A stretch of 64,000 bases of DNA from Meloidogyne chitwoodi (taxonomy: Eukaryota; Nematoda; Chromadorea; Rhabditida; Meloidogynidae). The translations under genes and the position numbers were made by a program. Positions 37,326 through 47,772 of this stretch are shown piece by piece. The stretch spans positions 1-64,000 of the forward strand of contig JACZZP010000012.1 in NCBI GenBank assembly GCA_015183035.1, given 5' to 3'. The notes under the pieces were generated by a model, which was given only the letters and a program-made list of their open reading frames with translations, ran no database searches and was not told where the DNA came from. The number at the start of each line of letters is the position of its first letter. Positions within the stretch are counted from its first letter, which is position 1.

Positions 37326-37960
37326 TTAAGAAACCAAAGCCGAAGCGGTAGACGACTCATATTTCCACGTTGGTGGCAACATACGTTTGGTTTTGCAGTA
37401 ACGAGCCAAGCGATGAATTCTAGACTCAACCAAAATCAGACGGTACCTTATCAAAGAATCAAAGATTACAATTTTTACGTTTAAAGAATGTTTGGTGGAC
37501 TCCGGTCGAAATACTTGTGGGTAAACACAATGGGTGGAGTGGTATATTTCCGACACATTTAATATTGATTTATTTTAAGGAAACAAACTTCGAGTCGATA
37601 TCCTTGCGAAAACGCTCTAAGTGCTTACGAATGCTGACAGCTTTTTTGATTAGATGGTAGAGATCTTCAGGAATCTCAGGCGCCATCCCCTGAAATAAAT
37701 GAAGGAAATGCATTATTAAAATTTACCTTCGATCGAAGAATACGTACAATCTTGTTCCCAGTGATACGTCTCACCTGTGCCACACCATGAGAGTCGCGCA
37801 GAATAACACCGATTTGAGATGGACGAAGACCCTTACGAGCTAATTTAACAATTTGCTCCTCCACATCCTGACTCGTCAACTTTTGCCAAGTTGGAACAGA
37901 ACGTCGGTATGGGAGCGCAGATCGGGATATCCCTTTTCCTGGATTGTGCATACGACCCAT
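37326..37960 (-). CDS. rps-13: 40S ribosomal protein S13 (uS15)
   Basis: This is a cytosolic small-subunit protein. Exon 1 starts [20 protein letters not shown] at ATG 37960 and runs through [39 protein letters not shown] and [12 protein letters not shown]. Exon 2 is [20 protein letters not shown], then [14 protein letters not shown]. The second intron begins GTTTGTTTCC and ends TTTGATAAG, joining in frame to [16 protein letters not shown]. The end is [20 protein letters not shown] with TAA at 37326. Length and sequence agree with nematode RPS-13. It would be first in the co-directional run rps-13, mrpl-12, ZNF706-like, RYBP-like, whose gaps are 352, 339 and 268 bases. Confidence 0.97.
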
Positions 37961-38169
37961 CTTTGTTTGAAAAGTCAACGCAGTGTATTTTTAATATAAC
38001 AAATCTCTGTTAAAAAAGTTTAATTAGTACTTAAGGAGTTAACATCATAAAACGAGTCCTATCAAGAGTTTGTATAGTTTACAAATTAAAATCATTTGGA
38101 TAAAAATTAAAATCAAGGAAATTCCTTAAATTCCCGTCAGTAAAATTGGGAAAATCCCGACTTAGCTGT

Positions 38170-38315
38170 CTCTGTACATTTCGCCCCTGCTCAAAAAAAC
38201 TACATTTCGTTTACCGAGTCCACGATTTTTTGCCGTTGGGACGAAATGTCATGAATTTCTGTTGACGAAATGTCCGAACACGACTTATCGCCGGCATACT
38301 TGCCGCAGGTAGTCT
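38170..38315. repeat. Dispersed repeat, copy 2 (GACATTTCGTC family)
   Basis: It matches the segment at 21480-21660, for example AAAAAAACTACATTTCGTTT, CCGTTGGGACGAAATGTC and GCCGCAGG. Two GACGAAATGTC boxes in a row follow. It lies in the divergent region between rps-13 and cytochrome b5. Confidence 0.6.
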
Positions 38316-38534
38316 CTAGTTCCACTTTATCTCTAATTCTCTATCTTTAACATACTATTACGCGACAAGCCGGTTGGAGAAAAGTCAGACTGTACTCCTT
38401 TTTTCCCACACGGTCCGTTCAGGATTTTCTCACAGACCATTTCATTGTGCCTAGTTATATACATTTACGGCAATGAATATGCACTAATTTTACTTTTTAA
38501 TACCTAATCTAATTTATAGGGACTTTTGATACAT

Positions 38535-39325
38535 ATGAGTACTGCACCGCAACGTTTTTCGCGGTCTGAAATTGCAGGTCATATAGATGAAAAATCTATT
38601 TGGATTATTTTGGACAATAAAGTCTATGACGTCACGAAGGTATTTGGTTATTATTATTTGCATATATTACTATCGTGACAGTTTGGGTGTGGTTCTTGAC
38701 TAGGACACCATATATCTAAAAATGAGAATTTTAAAATTAGTAAATGAATTATATTTAGTTTTTGCTCGAACATCCGGGAGGTATTAAGTTTTTGAAATTA
38801 AAAAATTTTAATATCACAAAAAAGGAGAAGATGTACTCATACAATGGGCTGGCCAGGATGCCACTGAAAGGTTACTTTATTAGTTTAGCTTAATACTTTT
38901 AGTAGCATTTTACAAAACCTTTTTTGGAATCCTTAGAGATCTGTATATTTTATAGTTTTAACGAGGTTGGACATTCAGCCGATGCCCGGGCAATGACAAA
39001 CGATTACTTAATTGGAGAAGTACATGACGACGAGGCTACTTGCATTTCATCTTCGTTGCCAGAATGTGCACCAGATGCTGAGTCGTGGAAACAAATCTTA
39101 ACTAGCCAGGTTTATATTCACTTAACTAGAGTAAAGTTGGAGACAACTTTTCAATCAAAAAATCAAGAAACTTCCTACTAAAAGTTCTCTTCTTTTGTTT
39201 TAGTTATGAGCATTCATAAATTATTTTAGACCTGGACAAATCTTCTGATTCCGGTTGCTTTATCATTTGGAGTATTTGTGTTGTATAAACTAAGCGACAA
39301 AGTTTATAAAAGAATGTTTTTCTAG
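38535..39325 (+). CDS. Tail-anchored cytochrome b5
   Basis: This is an electron carrier of the ER membrane (lipid desaturation, P450 support). Five exons: MSTAPQRFSRSEIAGHIDEK (ATG 38535), then SIWIILDNKVYDVTK, FLLEHPGGEDVLIQWAGQDA, and FNEVGHSADARAMTNDYLIG. The two haem-ligand histidines are in HPGG and VGHS. A flexible linker leads to a C-terminal membrane anchor, LLIPVALSFGVFVLYKL, with a short basic tail (SDKVYKRMFF) and TAG at 39325. The PGG/ED codons are split by an intron of about 45 bases. A possible trans-splice acceptor (AATTTATAG) ends 15 bases before the ATG. The gene converges with PIN4. Confidence 0.94.
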
Positions 39326-39462
39326 TATATGTACCATTTTTGATTTTACAAGTACTTATATATTTAAAAAATAAATAAACTATCAGGATATACGACAATT
39401 ATTCCAAGTTAAAATATTAATTAATAATCATTAAAAAAAATATTTTAAATACCAGATAGCGA

Positions 39463-39898
39463 TCATTTCTTAGCTTCAACCATTATAATGTGGTAACCAA
39501 AGTTTGTTTTGATTGGAGGATCCGTATATATCGGATTGGAGATTGAGCTGATCTGGAGAGCAAAAGCCGCATCTTGAAAAGGCCCAACCATAGAACCCCG
39601 AGTCATCCAGCCAAGATCGCCCTGAAATATTTGATACAAAAACGCAACATTAGGTCAATATAAAAATCATTAAGCTAACCCCAGAACGGGCTTTATCTTC
39701 GCTGAACTTTACAGCAACTTGATTAAAGCTTTCACCAGTCCTAAGTTGTTCTATAGCTTCCAAGGCTTTTGAATGCTTCTCGCATAAAATATGACGTACT
39801 TTGACAGCCGTACATCCCGAACCACCATCTTTTTTATTTGCTTTTTTACCAGAAGATTTATTAACATCTGTTGTGCCACTCTTCTTTTTTGCCGACAT
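39463..39898 (-). CDS. PIN4-type parvulin peptidyl-prolyl isomerase
   Basis: A small nuclear/mitochondrial parvulin that isomerises proline bonds and associates with pre-ribosomes and DNA. ATG 39898 opens a basic N-terminal arm ([20 protein letters not shown]). The rotamase domain is [20 protein letters not shown], then [36 protein letters not shown] and [15 protein letters not shown] with TGA at 39463. The active-site histidines (RH and YH) and cysteine are present. One intron lies after ARSG. No WW domain is present, which separates it from PIN1. An AG acceptor about 12 bases before the ATG suits trans-splicing. Confidence 0.94.
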
Positions 39899-40275
39899 AT
39901 ATTTAGCTGTGGAATTTATTAATCTTTCCTTTTGTTTGAACTATTTGGCTAGTCGAGGTAAATTTTATAATAAAATTTTAAATTAATATCTCCAAAATTA
40001 AGGACGTTTTAAGCGAATAATGAAAATCAATCGAAAACGTTTATAGATACTATAAATTCAAAAAATTTAAATAGAATATAAACAAATGTTACTATTTTTT
40101 CTTTGGAAATTCTGCTTATAAATTAAACAAGAAATAAAGTCTTAATGGAAATAAGCTATCGTTTTCTCATATTGTCAAAAATACATAGATACATATATTC
40201 TATCTATATTAATTTTTTCAGCCGAGAATCTATGCTTATAGAAAAAAACAGGGGATAAGTTAACCTTTTCTTGTC

Positions 40276-41352
40276 TCATCTATTCAGCCAAAACTTTTTC
40301 AAATCACGTCTATTTCTTGTCGCTTCCTCTTCTTCTTCCATAATCTCTTCTAATGCAGATTTTCTTTTAAGACTATCTAAAAACAAATTTTCAACAAATT
40401 ATATTTATATTTCAAAAATACCTTTATTAATAGTATCTCGTTTATTTCCATATGAGGAAGTAGAGGCTTCTGTTGTCATATTATTACAGGCTGTAGATTT
40501 AGCATTAATCATATTACAAAAAGCGGAAAATGTTGACTTAGATTCACATAAAGGTTTCTTTCCACCAAGCGAGAAAGCAATTTTTGTCTCGTCATTACGT
40601 ATCAGACCTTGAGGTTCCTTATTAACCGGTTCATCACCCTTTAGTTGACGTGCTCTAAAATTAAATATTGGCGAATGTTCTACGAAATTTTCATTTCCAT
40701 TAAAAAAAACCTCTCAATTTGTCTCTGCAAATGTTCATTCATCCTTTCCTCGTCATCCTTCTCTTGTTTAGCTCTTAATTGCAGTTTTTGTTTACGCAAC
40801 TCATCCTCTTGATCAACATAAGTTATGAACCACCCTAAAATTTGTAAGCCAAGGAAATAAGATTATAAAAACCTTTTTCAGTTTCATCAATTTTACATTT
40901 TCCCGATTTTCCCAAATAAAGTATAAAACCAGTTAGTGTATGCCAAACAGTTGAGTTCATATGTATATGTCCTTTATCTTTTATCTAAAAATAAATTTAT
41001 ATTCATAAAGGCTATATCTCACATATTCCTGATAGACATCGTTAGCCTTCACCCTTTTACAACCAAAAGAATGACGCAAAATCTAAAAATTTAAGTATAT
41101 TAAATAATAATAACTAACATGAATGAAATTTGCTTCAAATTCATGACTAAATTGACGCAAGTAAGAATTTTGATCTTCTGCAAAGAGGAGCATTTGTCGT
41201 TGATGGGCTTCACTCATAAGATGGCACTTAAATCCATTCTGATCACGACACTGTTTCTGGCACATCTGACAAAACCATTTGAGTTTTTGAAGTCCCTTCG
41301 ACTTGTGGCGATTAGCGATTTCTTTTGGAGTTCCTTTCTCGTGTTTCGGCAT
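40276..41352 (-). CDS. KIN17 zinc-finger DNA/RNA-binding protein, C-terminally short
   Basis: KIN17 is a nuclear protein linked to replication, repair and splicing. ATG 41352 opens MPKHEKGTPKEIANRHKSKG. A C2H2 finger follows (LKWFCQMCQKQCRDQNGFKC, then HLMSEAHQRQMLL) and the winged-helix domain (FSHEFEANFIHILRHSFGCK, then HIHMNSTVWHTLTGFILYLG and WFITYVDQEDELRKQKLQL). A coiled-coil, charged region ends in SALEEIMEEEEEATRNRRD. The chain then stops at LKKFWLNR (TGA 40276). Animal homologues go on from this point with two SH3-like/KOW domains of about 120 residues. I see no further exon in the 370 bases downstream, so this form seems to lack them. It sits between the antistasin-like gene and PIN4 on one strand. 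Confidence 0.92.
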
Positions 41353-41623
41353 TATTTCTATATAATAGATTGGTAATTTTATTTCAGGTATGTATGAAGT
41401 AAATAAACGGAATTGAACAATTGAGAAGCGGTTAAGTGTACATGTGGTCCCTGCACAAAATGGTAAAGCGAAAATTGGTTGAATTGGTTGTCTCAATGGA
41501 ACTTTTGAGTACAGCTAGTTTGCTAACAATTACATACAGGTCAAATAAATTACGTGAAAATATACTAAATTTTAACAGAAAAACGGACTTGAATAGAATT
41601 AAAATTTTCATATCGGTATAAGT

Positions 41624-43634
41624 TCACCGATCTGTGATAGACGTTCCTCCATATCTAGGTTCTTTATTTGAACGTTTTATCCTGTCGAAGAAATCTGCGG
41701 GTTGATATATAAACTGCCGTTGCTGTGGAATTGAATGGTGAGAACGCCCACTGATCAAAGAAGAAGATTGGATGTCAAGAATGGGGAACGTTGGTGGAAC
41801 GGGTGAGGTGAGTACAAGAACACCTGTAAATCAAATTATTAATTTAAAATAATTACAGAATAATTATTACCTCTCTGTCTGGCATGCCTAATTACTTTTT
41901 TGCTTCTTTGACAAATTCCAGATTTTTGATGGTGTTCATATCCCGGACCACACTGCAAAATAAGTACCCGTATTTCTTAAATTTTTTTACCTCACAACGA
42001 CCTAAATCACATATTTGCCCATCTAATGAACGGCATTCCATATCCGATCGACAATCTAATTTGAATCTTTTATTATAAATAAATTTTGATTTTATGTATA
42101 ATACTTTTTGATTTCCATAAGCAATCACAACTCTGACAGCCGTTTGAATCAACTATAATACCACAATTTCGCCCACATATTGGGGGAGAATCACAACCTG
42201 CTAAATTAAAAAAGTATAAATTGCAATTTTTTCGTGTGGTAACTGTGTTAACATTTATTAGGAAACAGTTAAAACAGGTATATTTTATACCTTTTAATGT
42301 AGTCCTTTGAGTTGTCCTTGTCTGCGTTTTCCCTGGTTGCAGCGACCAAGATTTATAACCAGGAACTCGTTGTGTTGTTCGAAAAAGGCCCTTCAAAAAC
42401 AACGTCCTTTGTTGTTGAATTTTTGTCGTTGCTACCGATGTTATCTTCATTCCTTTAGTTGAGACCATTTCTGTTTTCGGACTAAATATTTGAATAAAAT
42501 TTGATACCAATTAAAATAAACAAAAACCTTATAGTCTTTCGTTGTCCATTGTTACAATTTCCTGCGTCACATTCTTCTTTTTCATCATCAATATTTTCAA
42601 AATTGTTTTCTAAAATAACCTTATGATAAATTTGAAAAATTTTCTTACCAATGCTTTCTAAGGAATTTGAAGGATATCGTTCAGATACTATTCTAGTTGT
42701 AATTCTACCTGAATGTTTTTATTGTGAAAACCTTGGGAATGAAACCTTGAGTAATAGTTGAATTGCTAGGCATAGGAGTGAAGCCTGAATAAATTCAGGA
42801 TAGATTAATTGATATTATATAGACCTTACCAGGTGGCTGTGGGTTGAAAGCAGGAGGTGAAATGACAGTTTGATGCATATGATTATCTTCACTCATCAAC
42901 TCTCTGCTCATTGTTAATGTGAGTGTTATATCGTCAACACCTGGGGAAAGTTTTCTAGGTATTACAGTGCCTACCTAAAAATAAATTATAAAAATTGAAT
43001 TGTCATGAGAACCTTGTCCTCGAATGTTGATGGTGCAGTTACAAATCTTTGAAGACCATCATTCCTGTCGGGGTCGAAATGTTGTTTTAATTCTTCCTCC
43101 AGCTCTGACTCGCTGATCGTTAATTGTGTAACTAATTCTCTTTTCTCAGGCATTGGAAGTTGTGTCTCATGAGACTGTAGATTTCCAGTTGCAAAAGGAT
43201 TTCCCTTTAAAACAATAATAGAATAACTTAAAATGGTCACCTACATCCGTGTAAAATGGCTCTTCATCTGATCTTACAATTGGTCGATGGTACCTAGCAT
43301 TTGAACGAATTTTTGAACTTCATTTAAACTTTTATCAAAACATATCAGACTTACAGTTTTCTATTTTGAACAAAATTATTAACTCCACTGTCAACTAGTT
43401 TATCATCATCTACAAATGCACATAACTTGCATTGACGTCTGCAGATTAGCTGACAAATTATTGGTTGTTCGCATGTTCCACACTGTGCATAGTTTTGACC
43501 TTAAAGATGACTAAGTTAAAATAACAAATTTAGTTATAAAAATTTTACTTAGTTTTTAGTATATTCAAACCTGTGTAATGAAATAAAAAAAGAATGAGTA
43601 TAAAAATTAGCATAATAAATATCAAAATTTTCAT
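41624..43634 (-). CDS. Secreted cysteine-rich protein with antistasin-like domain
   Basis: No named orthologue is recognised. ATG 43634 opens a long hydrophobic leader (MKILIFIMLIFILILFLFHY), a signal peptide or anchor. The first cysteine cluster is QCGTCEQPIICQLICRRQCK, LCAFVDDD. A central, low-complexity region rich in proline, serine, threonine and glutamate follows over several exons (for example LTISESELEEELKQHFDPDR). Then ECDAGNCNNGQRKT is seen, and an antistasin-like module CDSPPICGRNCGIIVDSNGC, QSCDC. Next come CRSDMECRSLDGQICDLGRC and CGPGYEHHQKSGICQ, and a basic tail ends at TGA 41624. Antistasin modules are often protease inhibitors, but the same spacing occurs in matrix proteins. 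At least ten small introns make exon joins approximate. Confidence 0.75.
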
Positions 43635-44439
43635 TAAAATAAGAGAAAGTGATTTTGGTGATGTTCGGTAATTTGTAAGAAAATGAAGAACAAAAAAAAT
43701 CATAAAATCTTTACAATCTTCAGATTCGGAAAAAGATTTTATCGAGACTAAAAATTGAGTAAACGTTGATGAACTAAATTTTGATAAGGATTAATAAACT
43801 ATCAAATGTTTAAAACATCATATCGGTGAAAATATTTCATTTCTATGCTGATCACAACTGAAATATATATTCCATAATGACAAATCCTATAGAAGAAAGA
43901 AATCGAAAAAAAATTAAAATGACATGCAACCATTCTTTTCATTATTCATAAAATACTTCACGAGTAATTAACGTATTTTCAATGGGAAAATTGGTTAGCG
44001 AAAAATGAATGCTACCAGCGCAAGTTCATGATTGAAAAAAATCCCTAAAATTGGAGTAAAATCCAATAAATAAAAAATATTTAGCTTTCATAGTTTAAAT
44101 TTGGCATTCCTTGCGAATTGGGGTCCCGAAATTTTTTATTTATTTTCCCTTGAAACTTTGTATCTGGGGGTTATCGAGGGCGCTGATCACGAATATGATA
44201 TTAGATTTTGTCTAACACTTGATTTTATCTATGATTTTTCATCAAGTACTTGATTTTTAGCGTCTTTTTATTTTTCTTGATTAGTCATAACTTTGCATAA
44301 AATCGACCAATCGTGATGATTTTGGTGTCACTCAACTCAGGTCGATAAACGCTTTCGAAATAGATATCATATGCATATTTGAATTTTCAACTCCAAAAAT
44401 CAGATTGCTCCAACTATCGTTTTTTCGATTTTCAAGGAA

Positions 44440-44737
44440 GGTGCTTTTCCTTTATGCATACAAATGTCTGCAAGTTTTTTGTCTGCAAAAACACTAAGAA
44501 CATAGAGAGAACTTGGCGGAAGGCAAAATGGCGGAATAAGAAGCAATTTGGAACACACAGACAAATGATTGACAGCTATCTATGCGAATTTTTATGGAGG
44601 GAAGATGTAAAAAGAAGAGAAGTTGATGCATTTGATGATATTTTAGCAAAAATTGTCGATTTTATGCCTCCAAAATAAAATTAAATTTTTTGCAGACAAA
44701 AACTTGCAGACATTTGTATGCATAAAGGAAAAGTACC
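44440..44737. mobile_element. Merlin-like element nested inside the outer one
   Basis: The left end GGTGCTTTTCCTTTATGCAT is repeated in inverted form at the right end (…GGAAAAGTACC, 44737) for about 50 bases. The perfect 8-base duplication TCAAGGAA flanks it (44432-44439 and 44738-44745). The interior codes only for the last part of a transposase. Because both duplications are intact, this insertion came after that of the outer element. Confidence 0.88.
44500..44678 (+). pseudogene. Transposase C-terminal fragment in the nested element
   Basis: The frame reads IERTWRKAKWRNKKQFGTHR, then MIDSYLCEFLWRED and a stop at 44678. It matches the C-terminal end of the transposase fragment at 45265-45741 (WGSAKWRNKKHRGT, SYFAEFMWRK). 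These residues resemble the end of the DDE domain of Merlin/IS1595-type transposases. The zinc ribbon and catalytic core are missing, so it cannot be an active enzyme. Confidence 0.7.
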
Positions 44738-45068
44738 TCAAGGAATTGTATCTTGGTTCATTGGCATTTCTGCATCATGGGAGTGGTATCAATAGACTAA
44801 GATCTTCGAGAGGAGTTGAATGATATATAATTTGACCGACATCCATTATGTAGTGACCAAAAATCAAATATTTGATGAAAAATCATAGATAAAATCAGGT
44901 GTTAGACAAAATCTGATATCATATTCGTGATCAGCGCATGTTATTACCCCTTATTACCAATTTTTATGAAAAAATAAAAAATAAAATTTCGGGACCCCAA
45001 TTCGCAAGGAATGCCTTAAATTTATTTACTAAATATCAACTTGCCAATCGAAAAGTCATAAAATTGTG

Positions 45069-45836
45069 GGTACTATTCCGTTATCCCCATACATTGCGGA
45101 CAAAGTTTTTGCGGACAAATATATTAATTTTCCTTTTCTTCCATTTGCCTTTGGCAATCAATCAACAGTTTAAATTTTGTTTGGTGTATAATAAACATGG
45201 AAACTAAGAATAAAGTACATAATTTATTATCTTCTATTTGATTTTAGCATCTATTTATTTTATAATGAAAATTTGGGATTTGCCAACAAAGGAAAAAGAT
45301 GCCATCGAATTCTTACAAGATCATGGTCTTCTACATAAAACGAGAGTTTGTAGCAATGGGGATGAAATGAAACTTTACTACTTTCAACGTCCAGTTTGGC
45401 AATGTAGCAGATGTCACCAACAATTTGGTGTTCGCAGTGGCAATTGGTTCAGCAACACAAAACTCTCATTTGTGAAAATTGTTCGGTTTATCTTTAGCTG
45501 GTCTATAGAGCTCACATCAGTTAAATGGTGTGAAGAACAATTAGAAATTAATCACAACACTACTCAAAAAGTGGAAAGAATGTGGGGCAGTGCAAAATGG
45601 CGTAATAAGAAACATCGAGGAACAGCAAGTCATCATTTGGAAAGTTATTTTGCAGAATTTATGTGGAGGAAAATGATTGGTGATGGAGATGTTTTTGAAG
45701 AAATTATGCGTGCTTGGGGAAAATATTGGCCTTTTGATTGATATTTTTTATAAATATATTTTCTCTTTTAAAATATAAAATAAAATTTGTCCGCAAAAAC
45801 TTTGTCCGCAATGTATGGGGATAACGGAATAGTACC
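45069..45836. mobile_element. Merlin-like element with 51-bp perfect terminal inverted repeats
   Basis: The left end starts GGTACTATTCCGTTATCCCC and the right end is its exact inverse, about 51 bases long. The perfect 8-base duplication AAATTGTG stands on both sides (45061-45068 and 45837-45844). The ends resemble those of the nested element at 44440 (GGTRCTWTTCC, then TATGCATACA / CCCATACA). Length is 768 bases, and the interior carries one open frame on the plus strand. Perfect ends and duplication suggest a recent jump. Confidence 0.93.
45265..45741 (+). CDS. Internally deleted Merlin-type transposase (zinc ribbon joined to C-terminal tail)
   Basis: One unbroken frame of about 158 residues from ATG 45265. 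The N-terminal half has the zinc ribbon of IS1595/Merlin transposases: VCSNGDEMKLYYFQRPVWQC, then SRCHQQFGVRSGNWFSNTKL, followed by a helix-rich region SWSIELTSVKWCEEQLEINH. It then jumps to the end of the DDE domain: ERMWGSAKWRNKKHRGT, HHLESYFAEFMWRKMI. The catalytic D-D-E core that belongs between NTTQKV and ERMWG is absent. It could bind transposon ends but not cut them, so a repressor or titrating role is possible; that is inference. The frame has no disabling stop. A longer N-terminal exon starting near 45198 cannot be ruled out. Confidence 0.75.
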   Translation: MKIWDLPTKEKDAIEFLQDHGLLHKTRVCSNGDEMKLYYFQRPVWQCSRCHQQFGVRSGNWFSNTKLSFVKIVRFIFSWSIELTSVKWCEEQLEINHNTTQKVERMWGSAKWRNKKHRGTASHHLESYFAEFMWRKMIGDGDVFEEIMRAWGKYWPFD

Positions 45837-45844
45837 AAATTGTG

Positions 45845-46278
45845 TAATTATGTATTGTCAAGTATAGCATTTAAAAAATTTTACTGTGACTCAAAAAATG
45901 TTGGCATTATTTATCAAATTTTAATTATATTATTCCACTAGAATTGAAAGAAAATCAGGTCTACTATGATAGGTATACAGATCCGTGAGATATTTTAGTC
46001 GGAAAACTACTTATTTTTGTATGAAGAAATGCATGGCTGTTCCCTTTGTTAACTAGAATTTATTAAAAAAAAACCTGCAGAATTTGAATATTTATAAGAA
46101 TTTCCTTTGGGTTTTAGGACTCAATAGGCCACAGATCCCATTAAATATTTTTCAGTCAACAGCCTTGCAGTAGAACTTGGGAGATAGATGCTAAAGCGTT
46201 TATGAAAGCAAATTTGATTGAAATCTTAGTGCATATATCTAAGTTTTTGGTATTAAAATGTACATCCAGTCAGCTCAT
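45845..46278. other. Spacer between the transposon and the AIG1-like gene
   Basis: AT-rich, no coding segment recognised. It probably contains the 3' untranslated region of the AIG1-like gene. Confidence 0.5.
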
Positions 46279-47419
46279 TCATTTTAATTTCTGCTTTGTA
46301 CCATCGACTGAATGTGGTGCTTTACCTAAAAAGGATTTTTTAATCAACATTAAAACGCTTACTTACCCCAAAGCATCACATTCATGCCATCACCTATTAG
46401 ATACAAAAACCAGAGAAGCAAACCGGCTACCGTGAGAAGAAAACCAATTTGTCGTTCATCCAAATGCTCAAAGATGGGATAAAGCCAGTAGCCGCTGAAA
46501 AGTCGTGTCGAAAAAATTCTTAATCGAGACAATAATTAATTTGAAATTATCCTTTTCTAACATTGCGAGATAAAAAAGAAATAACAATGAAATAACGAGC
46601 GTTCCAATCCTACGATCAGGAGCATGATGACATGTCAATAGTGTATCAACCAAAATGAAAGCAATCGGTGCCGTGTGAGTAACTGAAAAAACGTAAAAAA
46701 CTAGGTTCAATCTGAAATTTTCCAATTAATCAAAAATTCGGATTAACAACCACAACAATAAAAAGTAAAAAACATAAACCATGATTGAGCCAGTTTGGAA
46801 CCAATTTTGCCACCCAAGCAGGCATCACAAACTCGGGATTCACAGCGTATAACGACCTAAAAGATGATATTTTCAAAGTCTATTAAAATGAATGATCAAA
46901 TAGAAACAAACCAGAACATCAAACAAGTTGCCTTAAAAATATAAATTTTCTATATAAATTTAAAAATAGTTGCCATTCCAATGGGGAACACCGAAGTTGC
47001 ATACATGAAATCACAGATTTTATGCAATTTTGTACTACGCCAATAGCTTGGAACATGTACTTGCTTTTTATATTTAACATTGTGTTCAAGTTCTGCATTC
47101 CAATCAAACAAGGCGCAGAAAAAACAGATTAGAGAATATACGGATTGAAGCAGCTAAATTATAAATAGAAAGACGCATATTGACAATATAGAAACTATAT
47201 AAATTGGAAAAAGAAATAGATAACAAAAATAAACAATTTTTCACGATCCATCTGGATACTAAAATAGATAAAACATACCAAATTCAGCATACTTAACATG
47301 ACAAGTTTTGATATCCATAAACGTGAACCACCGAGAGGAACGAAACGAATATCATAAAACAATGCAGCAGCATATACGCCAAGCATAATTCCATATATTA
47401 GGACACGAAATAAACCCAT
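46279..47419 (-). CDS. AIG1/ADTRP-type integral membrane hydrolase
   Basis: AIG1 and ADTRP are multi-pass membrane threonine hydrolases that cleave fatty-acid esters of hydroxy fatty acids. ATG 47419 opens MGLFRVLIYGIMLGVYAAAL, FYDIRFVPLGGSR. Further exons give WISKLVMLSMLNL, a loop KVHVPSYW-like segment, SLYAVNPEFVMPAWVAKLVP, NWLNHGL, then THTAPIAFILVDTLLTCHHA and a last part YWLYPIFEHLDERQIGFLLT, LIGDGMNVMLWGKAPHS ending at TGA 46279. N-W-L-N-H, the P-x-A-F-I-L-x-D/E helix with its histidines and the P-x-x-E-H motif agree with AIG1. Five to six membrane helices are visible. A possible trans-splice AG lies 20 bases upstream of the ATG (47439). Confidence 0.88.
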
Positions 47420-47772
47420 ATTAATTATATTAAGAAGTCTAAATAATATTTATTAAAAGACATAATGTAGTATTTAAGAATAAATTGAAATCCAACCTGA
47501 AAATCTGAAACAAAACAATTAATAGAAATTTAAAAGATAAAGTAGTTAGACTCTAGTGTCACATTTAATAAAAATTTGTCGTCAAACCACTTAAGTATAA
47601 TACTACCTCGTATTTTCATTTTTTTCAAACAACTTCTCTCCTTATTTTAGATACTTTCTATTCAATTTTTGTGATTTTTAACCTTTATTTTTTGACTTTT
47701 TAGATCCAAAAATCAAGTCAAACATTAGGATTCATTATCAGTTTTTAACATACATTGAATACTATCAACATA
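47420..47772. promoter_or_regulatory. Divergent intergenic region, AIG1-like gene and mrps-14
   Basis: About 350 AT-rich bases lie between two start codons pointing away from each other, so both promoters should be here. No specific site is recognised. Confidence 0.4.

Larger units (their letters stand above)
44103..45015. mobile_element. Merlin-like non-autonomous element, outer (interrupted by a second element)
   Basis: The two ends are imperfect inverted repeats of about 160 bases. Both start GGCATTCCTTGCGAATTGGG, and a second well matched block begins GCGCTGATCACGAATATGAT. The flanks are the perfect 8-base duplication TTAAATTT (44095-44102 and 45016-45023). GG-ends plus an 8-base duplication fit the Merlin/IS1016 group. 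No transposase of its own is visible. A separate element sits inside it at 44440-44737. Confidence 0.85.

Noticed and set aside
37442..37590. A box C/D snoRNA in the second rps-13 intron, as in vertebrate RPS13
   Set aside because: No paired RTGATGA and CTGA boxes with a closing stem were found in the intron.
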